Positions 51,073 to 60,503 of a stretch of DNA of 64,000 nt are shown here, piece after piece; position 1 is the first letter of the stretch, and each line of letters begins with the position of its first letter. The notes beneath the pieces were generated by a model. The model was not told the origin of the DNA. It worked only from the letters and a program-made list of their open reading frames with translations, and did not search any database. The translations under genes were made by a program, and so were the position numbers. Source of the DNA: Cytobacillus sp. NJ13 (GTDB lineage Bacteria; Bacillota; Bacilli; Bacillales; Cytobacillaceae); NCBI GenBank assembly GCA_030348385.1, contig JAUCFP010000006.1, positions 5,111,501-5,175,500 of the forward strand, given 5' to 3'.

Positions 51073-51291
51073 TTAATAGAAGCTCGGAAAATCATCAAAA
51101 GATGACGCATAGGAAGGATTTAGATGCATAGAACCATCTTCGTCTTGATAAATTTGAATACCCTCAATCAAGCCTTCTTCAGCCTCCAATAGTGCTTTCC
51201 GATAAGAAATGATCCGTCCTCCAGAAGTCTGGAATGAAATAATCTCATCATTGTTGTTTCTGTAGACTGCTGTCAGCTGTTCGCCGTTCAT
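51073..51291 (-). CDS. DUF3892-type small protein
   Basis: 72 residues: MNGEQLTAVYRNNNDEIISF, then GGRIISYRKALLEAEEGLIEGIQIY in part and HLNPSYASSFDDFPSF. The pattern of a short beta-strand start, a helix around ALLEAEEGLI and an aromatic tail suits the DUF3892 family. An AAGGAGAGTTTT site lies upstream of ATG 51291. Convergent with mntR. Function unknown. Confidence 0.75.
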   Translation of the reverse strand: MNGEQLTAVYRNNNDEIISFQTSGGRIISYRKALLEAEEGLIEGIQIYQDEDGSMHLNPSYASSFDDFPSFY

Positions 51292-51435
51292 ACAAAACTC
51301 TCCTTATTCATTTTCTATCAATATTGTTGACGTTTTTAACATTTTATAATCAGAGGTATTTTTGATTATCTTATCGAATTTAAAATATTGGGAACTTTTT
51401 AATGGAACAAACGTATGTATACACGGAGGGATTAG

Positions 51436-52140
51436 ATGAACACTTTTAACTGGTCTGCAGAAGCAGAGAAGCTTTGGGATAAAAATGCGGTATCATGGAA
51501 TGCAAAGAGCATGGCAATGTGGGAGGAAGGGAGCCGAAAGGATATCATCTCTTTCTTCGAAAAGCATGTCAAAAATGGATCTGCCGTATGTGACCTTGGA
51601 TGCGGAGATGGATATGGTTCGTACAAACTTGCTTTGGCTGGCTATAAGGTTATCGGGATTGATGTCTCTGAAGAGATGATACATAAAGCGGAAAAATTGA
51701 ACGAAAAAACTGGTGCGGTATTTAAGAAAGAAGACATTTCCGATCTTTCGCTTGAAGAGAATACACTTGATGCGGTCCTTGCCATCAATTCACTGGAATG
51801 GACAGAGAGCCCGCTGGATGTATTAAAAGAAATTCGGCGAACTGTTAAGCCGGGCGGAAGGGTGTGTGTGGGCATTCTTGGTCCAACAGCTGCACCACGG
51901 GCTAACAGCTACCGCAGGCTCTATAAGGAAAAAGTTATCTGCAATACCATGATGCCGTGGGAATTTGAACAGCTTGCAAATGAAAACGGATGGTCAAAGA
52001 TTGATGAACTGGGTGTTTATAAAAAAGCATCAGACCAGCTTTCAAAAGGTTCACTGACGGATGAGCTAAAGCAATCATTATCTTTTATGTGGATCTTTAT
52101 GCTTGAAAATAAGAAAAATGAAGGGGTGGGACAAGAATGA
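51436..52140 (+). CDS. Class I SAM-dependent methyltransferase
   Basis: 234 residues. Motif I VCDLGCGDGYGSYKLALAGY (about 53-72), acidic GIDVSEEM at the end of strand 2, and LDAVLAINSLEWTESP (motif IV), then VKPGGRVCVGILGP. These define a Methyltransf_11/UbiE-like small-molecule methyltransferase; the substrate is not evident. ATG follows GGAGGG. It overlaps the AIM24 gene by four bases (ATGA), so the two probably act together. Confidence 0.9.
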   Translation: MNTFNWSAEAEKLWDKNAVSWNAKSMAMWEEGSRKDIISFFEKHVKNGSAVCDLGCGDGYGSYKLALAGYKVIGIDVSEEMIHKAEKLNEKTGAVFKKEDISDLSLEENTLDAVLAINSLEWTESPLDVLKEIRRTVKPGGRVCVGILGPTAAPRANSYRRLYKEKVICNTMMPWEFEQLANENGWSKIDELGVYKKASDQLSKGSLTDELKQSLSFMWIFMLENKKNEGVGQE

Positions 52141-52829
52141 GCAGATATTCAATTGAAGAGTTTGTAAACCAGACGAAACAGCAGGATAAAGGAGAAGGAT
52201 TATTTGAACTTGAAACACCAAGGATGCTCGAAATTAATTTAACCAGCCAGGTTTGGGCTAAAGCAGGGGGGATGGTCTCCTACCGCGGCCAAATTAAGTT
52301 TGAGCGCGAAGGGATTCTCGAGAATGGCTTAGGAAAAATGTTCAAAAAGGCACTTACTGGAGAAGGAACAGCTTTAATGAAAGCTACAGGCAACGGAAAG
52401 CTGTACCTTGCAGACCAGGGGAAGAAAATTTCAATCCTGAATCTCGATGGAGATGCCATCTTTGTAAATGGAAATGATCTGCTTGCATTCGAGCCTTCCA
52501 TCAGCTGGGACATTAAGTTAATGAAGAGGATGGCGGGCATGCTTGCAGGAGGTTTGTTCAATGTCCGTTTAGAAGGAACAGGAATGGTGGCTATCACTTC
52601 TCACTATGAGCCGCTGACACTTTTGGTTACTCCTGATAATCCGGTATATACCGATCCGAATGCGACAGTTGCTTGGTCAGGTACACTGCAGCCGGAATTT
52701 GTTACAGATATCTCATTTAAAACATTCCTTGGAAGAGGAAGCGGAGAGTCGATCCAAATGAAGTTTTCAGGTGACGGTTTTGTAGTAGTTCAGCCATTTG
52801 AAGAAGTGTATTATGCTCAGCAATCATAA
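52137..52829 (+). CDS. AIM24-family protein
   Basis: 230 residues forming a beta-rich TRAP-like fold characteristic of AIM24 (DUF124): VWAKAGGMVSYRGQIKFER, GKLYLADQGKKISILNLDGD, FNVRLEGTGMVAITSHYEP and SFKTFLGRGSGESIQMKFSG. Mitochondrial AIM24 supports inner membrane organisation, but bacterial function is unsettled. Coupled to the upstream methyltransferase and followed by a strong terminator. Confidence 0.9.
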   Translation: MSRYSIEEFVNQTKQQDKGEGLFELETPRMLEINLTSQVWAKAGGMVSYRGQIKFEREGILENGLGKMFKKALTGEGTALMKATGNGKLYLADQGKKISILNLDGDAIFVNGNDLLAFEPSISWDIKLMKRMAGMLAGGLFNVRLEGTGMVAITSHYEPLTLLVTPDNPVYTDPNATVAWSGTLQPEFVTDISFKTFLGRGSGESIQMKFSGDGFVVVQPFEEVYYAQQS

Positions 52830-52831
52830 GG

Positions 52832-52880
52832 AAAAGCCGGTTTTTGAGAGGGGTAACCTCTTATATAAACCGGCTTTTTT
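52832..52880. terminator. Intrinsic terminator between AIM24 and metA
   Basis: AAAAGCCGGTTT and AAACCGGCTTTT arms, with GAGAGG/CCTCTT pairing in the loop, then T tract. Confidence 0.9.
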
Positions 52881-52922
52881 CATGCTTTTTGCAGCAAATT
52901 AAGTTATCCGTTCACTGCACTA

Positions 52923-53831
52923 TTAATCCCACTCGTAAGGAGTTTCCTGATAAACATAGTAGTTCAGCCAGTTGGAAAACATTAAGTGGGCATGTGACCG
53001 CCATTTATTATGCGGCTTTCTGCCAGGATCATCATTAGGGAAGTAATGTTTGGGCACTGGAACCTGCAGCCCCCTGCTTCTATCTCTTGTGTATTCTTCT
53101 GCAAGTGTGCCTGCTTCATATTCCAGATGTCCAGTTACCATGATTTGTCTTCCGCCGTTTGCACTCATGATGAAAGGGCCCGCCTCTTCAGATGATGACA
53201 ACAGCTTGACTTCCGGGTGTTTCAGCAATTGCTCTATGGAAACATCGGTATGGCGCGAATGCGGAGCAAAGTAGATATCGTCGAAACCTCTCAATAATTT
53301 CTCGCTTCTGTCATGGACTTCATGAAGATAAACACCTGAGCATTTTTCAGGCAGCTCATATTTTCCGATTCCAAAGTGATAAAATAATGCTGCCTGTGCT
53401 CCCCAGCATATATGCAGAGTGGAAGTAACATTCGTTTTCGTCCATTCCATTATTACGGTTAGTTCCTCCCAATAGTCCACTTTTTTAAAGTCGAGAAGCT
53501 CTACAGGTGCTCCAGTAATGATCATTCCGTCAAATTTGCGGTTTCGAACTTGCTCAAACGTAGTATAGAATTGTTCGAGATGCATAGGACTGGTATTTTT
53601 TGATTGATGTGTGGCAGTTTTTAAAAATGAGATGTTCACCTGTAAAGGCGTATTTCCAAGGAGTCTTAAAAGGTGTGCTTCGGTTTTTTCTTTTTCAGGC
53701 ATTAAATTCAGGATGAGGATATTCAATGGGCGAATATCCTGCTGTTTGGCACGGTCCTCATCCATGATAAATATATTTTCTTCCTCTAAGATCTCCCTTG
53801 CAGGAAGAAGCTTAGGAATTTTTATTGGCAA
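52923..53831 (-). CDS. metA: Homoserine O-acetyltransferase MetA
   Basis: 302-residue first enzyme of methionine synthesis from homoserine. Catalytic Cys142 ([10 protein letters not shown]), the His and Glu of [10 protein letters not shown], and the family core PHSRHTDV are present. Residue 111 is Glu (GAPVELLDF); in this family Glu111 selects acetyl-CoA and Gly111 succinyl-CoA, so the product should be O-acetylhomoserine in spite of the usual succinyltransferase label. TTG 53831 is the start, behind AGGGAGATGATC. No S-box riboswitch was seen in the short upstream gap. Confidence 0.96.
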   Translation of the reverse strand: MPIKIPKLLPAREILEEENIFIMDEDRAKQQDIRPLNILILNLMPEKEKTEAHLLRLLGNTPLQVNISFLKTATHQSKNTSPMHLEQFYTTFEQVRNRKFDGMIITGAPVELLDFKKVDYWEELTVIMEWTKTNVTSTLHICWGAQAALFYHFGIGKYELPEKCSGVYLHEVHDRSEKLLRGFDDIYFAPHSRHTDVSIEQLLKHPEVKLLSSSEEAGPFIMSANGGRQIMVTGHLEYEAGTLAEEYTRDRSRGLQVPVPKHYFPNDDPGRKPHNKWRSHAHLMFSNWLNYYVYQETPYEWD

Positions 53832-54011
53832 GTGATCATCTCCCTGTGCAAAAATTCAATTAAACTTATTATAAAGACGATTCAAAATTGTATCAATGCT
53901 TTACTGTGTGAAAATGCGAAAATATCAAAAGTAAATGACAATATTTCGATTCAGGGATGGTACAATATAGCTGTAAGGAACCTATACATAATGGATTCTA
54001 GGGGGATAAAA

Positions 54012-55700
54012 ATGAATGTGAAACCGATTGTCAAATCAGACATTGAAATTGCCCAGGCATCTGCAATGAAGCCCATTGCGGAAATAGCTGAAAAAATCGG
54101 ACTCTTAGAGGATGATCTGGAGCTTTTCGGCAAATATAAAGCTAAATTATCCGCAGACATTTTAAAAAAATTAAGCACGAAAGAAAGCGGAAAAATAATT
54201 CTTGTCACTTCCATTAATCCGACACCTGCAGGAGAAGGGAAATCCACAGTAACAGTCGGTCTTGCTGATGCTTTTAACAGGCTTGGCAAAAAGGCTATGG
54301 TCGCAATGAGGGAACCCTCTTTGGGGCCGACAATGGGAATTAAGGGCGGAGCAACCGGCGGAGGGTATTCGCAGGTTCTGCCGATGGAAGACATCAATCT
54401 GCATTTTACCGGCGATCTTCACGCAATCACTACAGCCAATAATGCATTGGCTGCCCTGATTGATAATCACCTCCAGCAGGGGAATCTGTTAAATATTGAC
54501 CAGAGAAGAATTGTATGGAAGCGTGCCTTGGATTTGAACGACCGTGCATTAAGAAAAATCGTCATTGGCCTTGGAGGGCCTGTACAAGGTGTTCCGAGGG
54601 AAGATGGATTTGATATCACCGTGGCTTCAGAAATTATGGCCGTTTTATGCCTTGCATCTGACCTTCAGAACCTGAAGGAAAGACTGGGAAAAATGGTTAT
54701 AGCCTATAATTATGATAAACAGCCGGTAACAGTGGCTGATCTTGGGGTAGAAGGCGCACTTACCTTGCTACTAAAAGAGGCAGTAAAACCTAATCTGGTG
54801 CAGACAATTGAACATACACCTGCATTGGTTCATGGCGGCCCGTTTGCCAATATTGCTCATGGCTGCAATAGTGTGATTGCAACTGCCGCTGCCTCCAAAC
54901 TGGCTGACTATGTAGTGACAGAAGCTGGTTTTGGTGCGGATCTTGGTGCTGAAAAGTTTCTAAATATTAAAGCCAGAACCGAAGGCATTGACCCTGAAGC
55001 AGTTGTAATCGTAGCTACAATCCGTGCTCTAAAAATGCATGGCGGCTTGTCAAAAGCTGAATTGGGCAGGGAAGATACTGAAGCACTTACTAGAGGCTTC
55101 GCTAATTTAAAAAAGCATATTGAAACAATTGAAAGCTTTGGGCTTCCTTATGTGGTGGCCATTAACCGGTTTATTTCCGATAGTGAGAATGAGATTGCGG
55201 TCCTTATAGAACTTTGCAGTGAGGCCGGCATTCCAGTGGCGCTGACAGAGGTTTGGGAAAAAGGCGGGCAGGGAGGAATTGAGCTGGCCGAGAAGCTGCT
55301 GGAAATTTTGGATGAAAAAGCAGCGAAGTTCAGCCACCTATATGATTTATCTTTGCCACTTGAGGAGAAAATTCTAACAGTAGCCCAGACGGTTTATGGC
55401 GCAAGTAAAGTAGAATACTCAACCAAAGCGAAAAAGCAGATAAGAGACTTTGAAAGCTTTGGCTGGGGCGTCCTGCCGGTTTGTATGGCTAAAACGCAAT
55501 ATTCATTATCTGATGATCCTTCAAAGCTTGGGAGGCCTTCAGATTTTACCATTACTATACGTGAGCTGAAGCCATCCATTGGTGCAGGATTCATTGTAGC
55601 ACTCACCGGTGATGTGATGACTATGCCTGGATTGCCTAAAGCCCCTGCAGCCATGAACATGGATGTAGATGAAGATGGGAATGCTGTCGGCCTATTTTAA
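54012..55700 (+). CDS. fhs: Formate-tetrahydrofolate ligase
   Basis: 562-residue ATP-dependent enzyme making 10-formyl-THF from formate and THF. N-terminal [20 protein letters not shown], nucleotide-binding loop [18 protein letters not shown] (about 66-83), and [18 protein letters not shown] with [15 protein letters not shown] are diagnostic; ALKMHGG and [17 protein letters not shown] segments close the protein. The start ATG 54012 follows GGGGGATAA; the frame runs open to 53832 but without a ribosome site. Its presence adds a formate route into C1 metabolism; Bacillus subtilis lacks this gene, so its position here is an insertion relative to that order. Confidence 0.95.
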   Translation: MNVKPIVKSDIEIAQASAMKPIAEIAEKIGLLEDDLELFGKYKAKLSADILKKLSTKESGKIILVTSINPTPAGEGKSTVTVGLADAFNRLGKKAMVAMREPSLGPTMGIKGGATGGGYSQVLPMEDINLHFTGDLHAITTANNALAALIDNHLQQGNLLNIDQRRIVWKRALDLNDRALRKIVIGLGGPVQGVPREDGFDITVASEIMAVLCLASDLQNLKERLGKMVIAYNYDKQPVTVADLGVEGALTLLLKEAVKPNLVQTIEHTPALVHGGPFANIAHGCNSVIATAAASKLADYVVTEAGFGADLGAEKFLNIKARTEGIDPEAVVIVATIRALKMHGGLSKAELGREDTEALTRGFANLKKHIETIESFGLPYVVAINRFISDSENEIAVLIELCSEAGIPVALTEVWEKGGQGGIELAEKLLEILDEKAAKFSHLYDLSLPLEEKILTVAQTVYGASKVEYSTKAKKQIRDFESFGWGVLPVCMAKTQYSLSDDPSKLGRPSDFTITIRELKPSIGAGFIVALTGDVMTMPGLPKAPAAMNMDVDEDGNAVGLF

Positions 55701-55713
55701 GGGGGATTAGCCC

Positions 55714-56244
55714 ATGTTTGATCCAACTGCCTTTGAAAATATGAAGGTTGTAATGGAAGGCGGAATTTATGACCGGGATCTGGACGGTGAAATAAGAATT
55801 GTTGATCGAAATGATATATTAAACTCAGCTAAAATGAGCCGGAGGTATGACATTACTTTCACAGACATCGAAAAAGGCTTGGCGGAGATTTTCTGTACCT
55901 TTACAATGGAAGCGGGACTGGATAATCTCGCAGCTGAGCTTTTGCCTCAAGGGAAATCTGAGGAACTGGCAGGCTGCCGGATTTATGTGAAATTTACAAT
56001 TAAACATCCAAAAGATTCCCATGTATTTCTGGAAATCCGTGAAGTTCTTCGTCATATCTGGGGCAGCGGACGGAAGGTCGAACAGACTGTAAAATACAAA
56101 CCTGAAAATATGAAGGCCCTGGCCGAAACAGAAACCGTCATTTCTTTTAACCGGCTTATTTATGAAGAGCAAATAGATGATCTGAATGAAATGATCTCTT
56201 ATATGACCGCTTCGATGAAAGCTTTAAGAAAAATCCATTTTTAA
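55714..56244 (+). CDS. Conserved hypothetical protein, 176 residues
   Basis: MFDPTAFENMKVVMEGGIYD, a mixed alpha/beta middle (SRRYDITFTDIEKGLAEIF, RIYVKFTIKHPKDSHVFLEI) and a helical C-terminus. No membrane segment or cysteine pair. It begins 13 bases after fhs behind AAGGGGGA, so it is probably co-transcribed with it, and a terminator follows. Bacilli carry similar proteins but I cannot assign a function. Confidence 0.75.
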   Translation: MFDPTAFENMKVVMEGGIYDRDLDGEIRIVDRNDILNSAKMSRRYDITFTDIEKGLAEIFCTFTMEAGLDNLAAELLPQGKSEELAGCRIYVKFTIKHPKDSHVFLEIREVLRHIWGSGRKVEQTVKYKPENMKALAETETVISFNRLIYEEQIDDLNEMISYMTASMKALRKIHF

Positions 56245-56251
56245 TATGAAT

Positions 56252-56283
56252 GCGTCTTGCCGAAAATAGCAAGGCGCTTTTTT
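56252..56283 (+). terminator. Intrinsic terminator
   Basis: GCGTCTTGC and GCAAGGCGC arms (one G-T pair) around 8 bases, then T6. Confidence 0.85.
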
Positions 56284-56397
56284 CGTATGTAATTTATACG
56301 GAAAATTCAAAAATATATTTACAATCACATCCTCTGATAATACGATTAAGAAGGAATGGAAAAACATCCCTAAAAATACCAAAAGGAGGAGAAGCAA

Positions 56398-56457
56398 ATG
56401 GTTATGGTTATCATTGCAGGAAAAGGAATTGAGAAGGGTAGACAAGACGTAACCTAG
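56398..56457 (+). CDS. Possible 19-residue leader peptide
   Basis: A strong AAAAGGAGGAG lies 6 bases before ATG 56398; the frame MVMVIIAGKGIEKGRQDVT ends 15 bases before the next start codon, which has its own AGGAGG site. It could be a translated leader, a decayed gene start or a chance frame behind a good ribosome site. Confidence 0.35.
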   Translation: MVMVIIAGKGIEKGRQDVT

Positions 56458-56472
56458 TCAGGAGGACAAAGT

Positions 56473-59400
56473 ATGGTTCAATGTACAGACAAAATTATTA
56501 TTGCAGAGTATCATGAGGGCTTTGCGGCAGGAATCGCAAAAATGTGGAACTTGAGCAGAGACAGCTGGGGCGGAGATACCAGTGTAATGACTGAAGAACA
56601 AGTGAAAACGAAGGAAGCGAATAATGGCAATATTACTTTATACTTAGCCCTGGATGGAGAAGAGGTCGTGGGCTATTGCGGGTTATCGGAATATAAAGAA
56701 GATACGGGTTCCTTATATATACCTCTTTTAAATGTAAGGCCGGATTACCATGGACGGAAAATAGGAAAGATGCTTGTGCTGAAAGCGCTGCAAAAAACAA
56801 TTGAATTGGGCTGGCCGCGCCTTGACTTATATACATGGCCAGGAAATGTGAAAGCTGTCCCGCTTTACAAAAAATGCGGTTTCTTCTGGGAAGACAGAGA
56901 TGATACAACACACTTAATGAATTTTATTCCGGCTGTTCACCAGACACAGCTCTTGAAACCGGCGCTAGAAAAGCTTGATTGGTACAGCAGCAGCATGAGA
57001 GAAATTGACGTGAAGCCAGATGGAATCAAAGAAAGCGGCTTTACGTTTTACGAGTATAAATGGGAAAGCGGGGAAGTGTCTGCAAGAGTCAGGTTTGAAA
57101 GAACGGGCAGAGGAATCAGTTTAATAGAAACGGATGATTACTTTCTAGAACTATCCATGGATCATCATGAAGTAATCGAAAATGAAATCCAAAATTTCCA
57201 GCTCAAACTCATAAATAAGACGGGAATTCCTGTTTCTTTTAAGGCTGAAGGGAATAACCAGGGAAGAGTCGAAGCTGCTTTCGAGCATGACCTGATGGCC
57301 GAGAGTGACGCGGTAATTACCGGACAATTCATAGTGCATGAAGGGGAAGAGCCTAGTATCTGGAAAACGCATCCTTCATTAGAAGTTAAGGTGTGGGTAA
57401 ATGGTGTGGAGTGTGAATTGCGCCTTGGTCTGCTTGCTAAGCAGCCAGCCAAAATTACAGGCGGTTCAAAAGGGAATCTCAGATTTATAAATCAGGAAGC
57501 TGAATTGGAAATTGAGGTAGAGAACAACCTGGAAGAAGACGCTGTATTTCACCTTTCATTTCCTGTAAGTGATCTTGTCGAATTAGAAAAGCGGGAGTTT
57601 CGAATAAGGCTTCACAAAAAAGAGCGTAAGCTGCTGAAGGTGCCTTTCATTGTGAGAAAATATGGCTTCTATCAGCCGGAAATGACGATATTGGCAACAA
57701 AGGAGAATGGGGGCGAACTCGCTTTTACATGCAGCTCGGTGGGCATTCCCCTTAAAAGCTTTGGTCAAAAGTTCGGAGGAGAGTCGAAGGATTATTGGCA
57801 CATCTGCAATGGAATCTGCCAGGTGAATATCCGGAAATTGGATTATAAGATAACGGCTGGCAGGAACGAAAGTGTTAACCAGCCTTTCGCGTTTTTTGCT
57901 CCTAAACTTGGGAAACCCTATTCAACTGAATTTTCAAAGGCAAAGCCGGCGGCAGCAGAGTGGTTCACAGATGACACTGCGATCACCTTCAAATTGGTAT
58001 TCAAGTCTGAGGCATTTACAGGAATTCTTGTATCATTGTATACATCCCTATATGGTGAAGGCCTTGTGAAAATATGGGCTGAACTGACAAACGAAGGGGA
58101 TGTAAAATATGAGAACCTGTATTTCAGCCAGCCGTTATATTATGAAATGCAGCAGCCATATTTTCCGCTGGATAATAAAGTAATCGAGTTTTCTGACATA
58201 AAAGAATTGGGGTTCATGGAGTTATCAGGTATAACCGAAAATTGGTTCTTCGCCGATCATAACGGCGAGCCGGTTGGATTCTGCTGGCCCAAACATGCGA
58301 AGTCCAATCCGGATGGGTGGCAATTTTGCTATCAGCAGGAAACTGGCATTTTTGAATCGGGAGATCAGATCGTATTGGCACCTGGCTATTTATCAATAGG
58401 AGCTTTCCGGACATGGGAAGAAATGCAGCATTTTGCAGGTGTGGAGACAAAGTATGAAAATCATATACACAATGAAAAAGCGCTGATTATCAATAGGGGA
58501 AATCCAGTTGCAAAAGAAAAGGAAACAGCAGAGTTCACTCTTAAAACATATCGTTCAAGTTATCTTAATGGCACTATTGATTTATATTTAAATACACATA
58601 AAAAACAAACCTCAAATTTCAGTCAAGAACAGGAATTAAGGGTATTTAAATCGAATTTTCCTATTAAGGATACTGAACCTTTATCTATTTTAAATGCTGC
58701 TATTACCCTTGACAGTGAAAAGAAGCATGTAAGAGAACTCCTGCTTGTGCCCCGGGGAAATGTCCGTATGTTTACGGAAGAGCATGGCGGCAAGGCTGTT
58801 TTTATCATGGATAACGGCATCATTACCTTAAAAGGTGCACCGGATTTTTATCCTGGATTATTCTCATTAACCTATAAAAAGCGGGAGTGGCTTGATTCTT
58901 CCTTTCCCGAACCGGTACCCAAAGGATGGTGGAATCCTTGGGCTGGCGGCATGAAAACTGTGCCATCGCAAATGAGTGTGTTCTCGCTATTGAAGGAGAC
59001 ATCTTCTGCTGAATTTACCAGTGTTAAAGATACGTATGGAAACGAATGGTCTGTATTGGCCATCCATACGAAAGTTGTCCTTCACCCCATATGGAAAGGC
59101 CTTGAATATACACAGTATTTCGCGTTATTGCCGGGAGTGCCGCTCCTTGCCCACTGGGTAAAAGCGGAGAATGCAGGCGGGAAGTATTTGTTAAATGAAA
59201 AATGGATTACAGATTTATTTATATCCGGAGGTTCATTAACGGATCTTACTCTTACAGTAAGTGACAAAGGAGCAGAATCAGCATATCAGGCCGGAGTTGA
59301 GGAGCAGTCATTTGTTCTTATAGATGGCTCCCGTATTTCCAGCTGCCGGTCTCCTGAAAATATGTATGTAATGAGAAGTAAAGATAATGAATTCCTTGGA

Positions 59401-59541
59401 GCATATATGAATAAAGAAGCATTCGAAGTTATTTCGGAAAGAAAAGCAGGCCCATTGGCCAAACCGGGCTTTATTGCATTTGATGAAAGAAGCTTCGAGG
59501 GCGGACTGCTTAATAGACTCCACAACCTGGAATTCCGCTAA
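56473..59541 (+). CDS. GNAT acetyltransferase fused to large beta-sandwich region
   Basis: 1022 residues in one frame. Residues about 5-155 are a GNAT N-acetyltransferase: LALDGEEVVGYCGLSEY, the acetyl-CoA loop VRPDYHGRKIGKMLVLKAL (R-x-x-G-x-G/K type) and LYTWPGNVKAVPLYKKCGF. The remaining 870 residues are beta-rich, with Ig-like sandwich stretches and a mutarotase-like C-terminal region (SVFSLLKETSSAEF, LLPGVPLLAHWVKAENAG). No signal peptide or membrane segment, so cytoplasmic. ATG 56473 follows AGGAGGACAA. It ends 10 bases before an amidohydrolase gene. The substrate is unknown; a sugar- or peptidoglycan-related amine is possible but speculative. Confidence 0.82.
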   Translation: MVQCTDKIIIAEYHEGFAAGIAKMWNLSRDSWGGDTSVMTEEQVKTKEANNGNITLYLALDGEEVVGYCGLSEYKEDTGSLYIPLLNVRPDYHGRKIGKMLVLKALQKTIELGWPRLDLYTWPGNVKAVPLYKKCGFFWEDRDDTTHLMNFIPAVHQTQLLKPALEKLDWYSSSMREIDVKPDGIKESGFTFYEYKWESGEVSARVRFERTGRGISLIETDDYFLELSMDHHEVIENEIQNFQLKLINKTGIPVSFKAEGNNQGRVEAAFEHDLMAESDAVITGQFIVHEGEEPSIWKTHPSLEVKVWVNGVECELRLGLLAKQPAKITGGSKGNLRFINQEAELEIEVENNLEEDAVFHLSFPVSDLVELEKREFRIRLHKKERKLLKVPFIVRKYGFYQPEMTILATKENGGELAFTCSSVGIPLKSFGQKFGGESKDYWHICNGICQVNIRKLDYKITAGRNESVNQPFAFFAPKLGKPYSTEFSKAKPAAAEWFTDDTAITFKLVFKSEAFTGILVSLYTSLYGEGLVKIWAELTNEGDVKYENLYFSQPLYYEMQQPYFPLDNKVIEFSDIKELGFMELSGITENWFFADHNGEPVGFCWPKHAKSNPDGWQFCYQQETGIFESGDQIVLAPGYLSIGAFRTWEEMQHFAGVETKYENHIHNEKALIINRGNPVAKEKETAEFTLKTYRSSYLNGTIDLYLNTHKKQTSNFSQEQELRVFKSNFPIKDTEPLSILNAAITLDSEKKHVRELLLVPRGNVRMFTEEHGGKAVFIMDNGIITLKGAPDFYPGLFSLTYKKREWLDSSFPEPVPKGWWNPWAGGMKTVPSQMSVFSLLKETSSAEFTSVKDTYGNEWSVLAIHTKVVLHPIWKGLEYTQYFALLPGVPLLAHWVKAENAGGKYLLNEKWITDLFISGGSLTDLTLTVSDKGAESAYQAGVEEQSFVLIDGSRISSCRSPENMYVMRSKDNEFLGAYMNKEAFEVISERKAGPLAKPGFIAFDERSFEGGLLNRLHNLEFR

Positions 59542-59551
59542 AGGAGAAATT

Positions 59552-60406
59552 ATGAAAGTCATAGATGCGCATATTCATTTTTCTGATATAAAATCATTTC
59601 ATCATACTGCCAATGAACTCTCATTTGTAGATTATTCATATCATGGGCATCAGCAGGAGTTCCAAAAAGCAAATGTAGTTTTGAGCATTGCAATGGGACT
59701 TACAGAAACAGAAAATATGGGCTTTCCTGATTATGAAGCAAGAACACCTATGGGGCTTGACCTGGATGATAAGATACCGGCTAATGTCGTTTACTGCGCT
59801 GGCATCAATCCATACGATCTCAATGAAGGGGCTCTTCAAAGGCTGGAGGATGATCTGCAAAAGCCTAACGTGGCAGGGATCAAGATTTACCTGGGGTATT
59901 ATCCTTTCTACGCCTATGATGAGGTTTATGAACCTGTATACGAACTCGCTGCAAAATATGGAGTTCCTGTTGTATTTCATACAGGGGATACTTATTCAGA
60001 GAGGGGATTGCTTAAGTATTCTCATCCCCTGGCTATTGACGAGGTTGCTGTTAAACACCGGAATGTCAATTTCATGATGGCTCATTTCGGAGATCCATGG
60101 ACGCTGACGGGAGCTGAAATCATATACAAGAATCCTAATGTCTATGCCGATCTTTCAGGACTGATTGTCGGAACAGAAAAAGAATTGAAGAAGCGCAGCA
60201 AAGGAAGATTTTTGGATCATCTGAGGCATGCTTTAGTGTTTGCAGATTCTTACGATAAATTGCTGTTTGGAACCGATTGGCCGCTTGCGCCAGTGGGTCC
60301 TTATATTGAATTTATTAAAGAACTCATACCTGAAGAGCATCATGAAGATGTTTTTTACAATACCGCTATAAAGGTTTTTCCTAAAATCAAGCCTTTTCTG
60401 CCATAG
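59552..60406 (+). CDS. Amidohydrolase-family protein (Amidohydro_2)
   Basis: 284-residue TIM-barrel metal-dependent hydrolase. Metal-binding motif at the N-terminus is DAHIHFSD, HTG(D) in PVVFHTGDTYSERG supplies the next His, MMAHFGDPW another, and LFGTDWPLAP the catalytic Asp. Start ATG 59552 lies after AAAGGAGAAAT; the frame upstream lies within the GNAT fusion gene. The 10-base spacing to the GNAT fusion gene makes a two-gene operon, so acylation and hydrolysis of a common substrate is conceivable. A terminator-like hairpin follows. Confidence 0.88.
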   Translation: MKVIDAHIHFSDIKSFHHTANELSFVDYSYHGHQQEFQKANVVLSIAMGLTETENMGFPDYEARTPMGLDLDDKIPANVVYCAGINPYDLNEGALQRLEDDLQKPNVAGIKIYLGYYPFYAYDEVYEPVYELAAKYGVPVVFHTGDTYSERGLLKYSHPLAIDEVAVKHRNVNFMMAHFGDPWTLTGAEIIYKNPNVYADLSGLIVGTEKELKKRSKGRFLDHLRHALVFADSYDKLLFGTDWPLAPVGPYIEFIKELIPEEHHEDVFYNTAIKVFPKIKPFLP

Positions 60407-60413
60407 AACCTTC

Positions 60414-60446
60414 GGCTGGAAGAGAAATCTTTCACTTCCAGCCTTT
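60414..60446 (+). terminator. Intrinsic terminator
   Basis: GGCTGGAAG and CTTCCAGCC arms around 12 bases, then TTTC. Confidence 0.72.
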
Positions 60447-60503
60447 CAAATAGTCTTATTTACATACATACACGTATAAATAACATAAAAGGGGGAGGAT
60501 TTA

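Noticed and set aside
53832..54011. An S-box (SAM) riboswitch before metA or a coding extension of fhs
   Set aside because: No S-box consensus could be found on the minus strand in this gap, and the upward extension of the fhs frame has no ribosome site.
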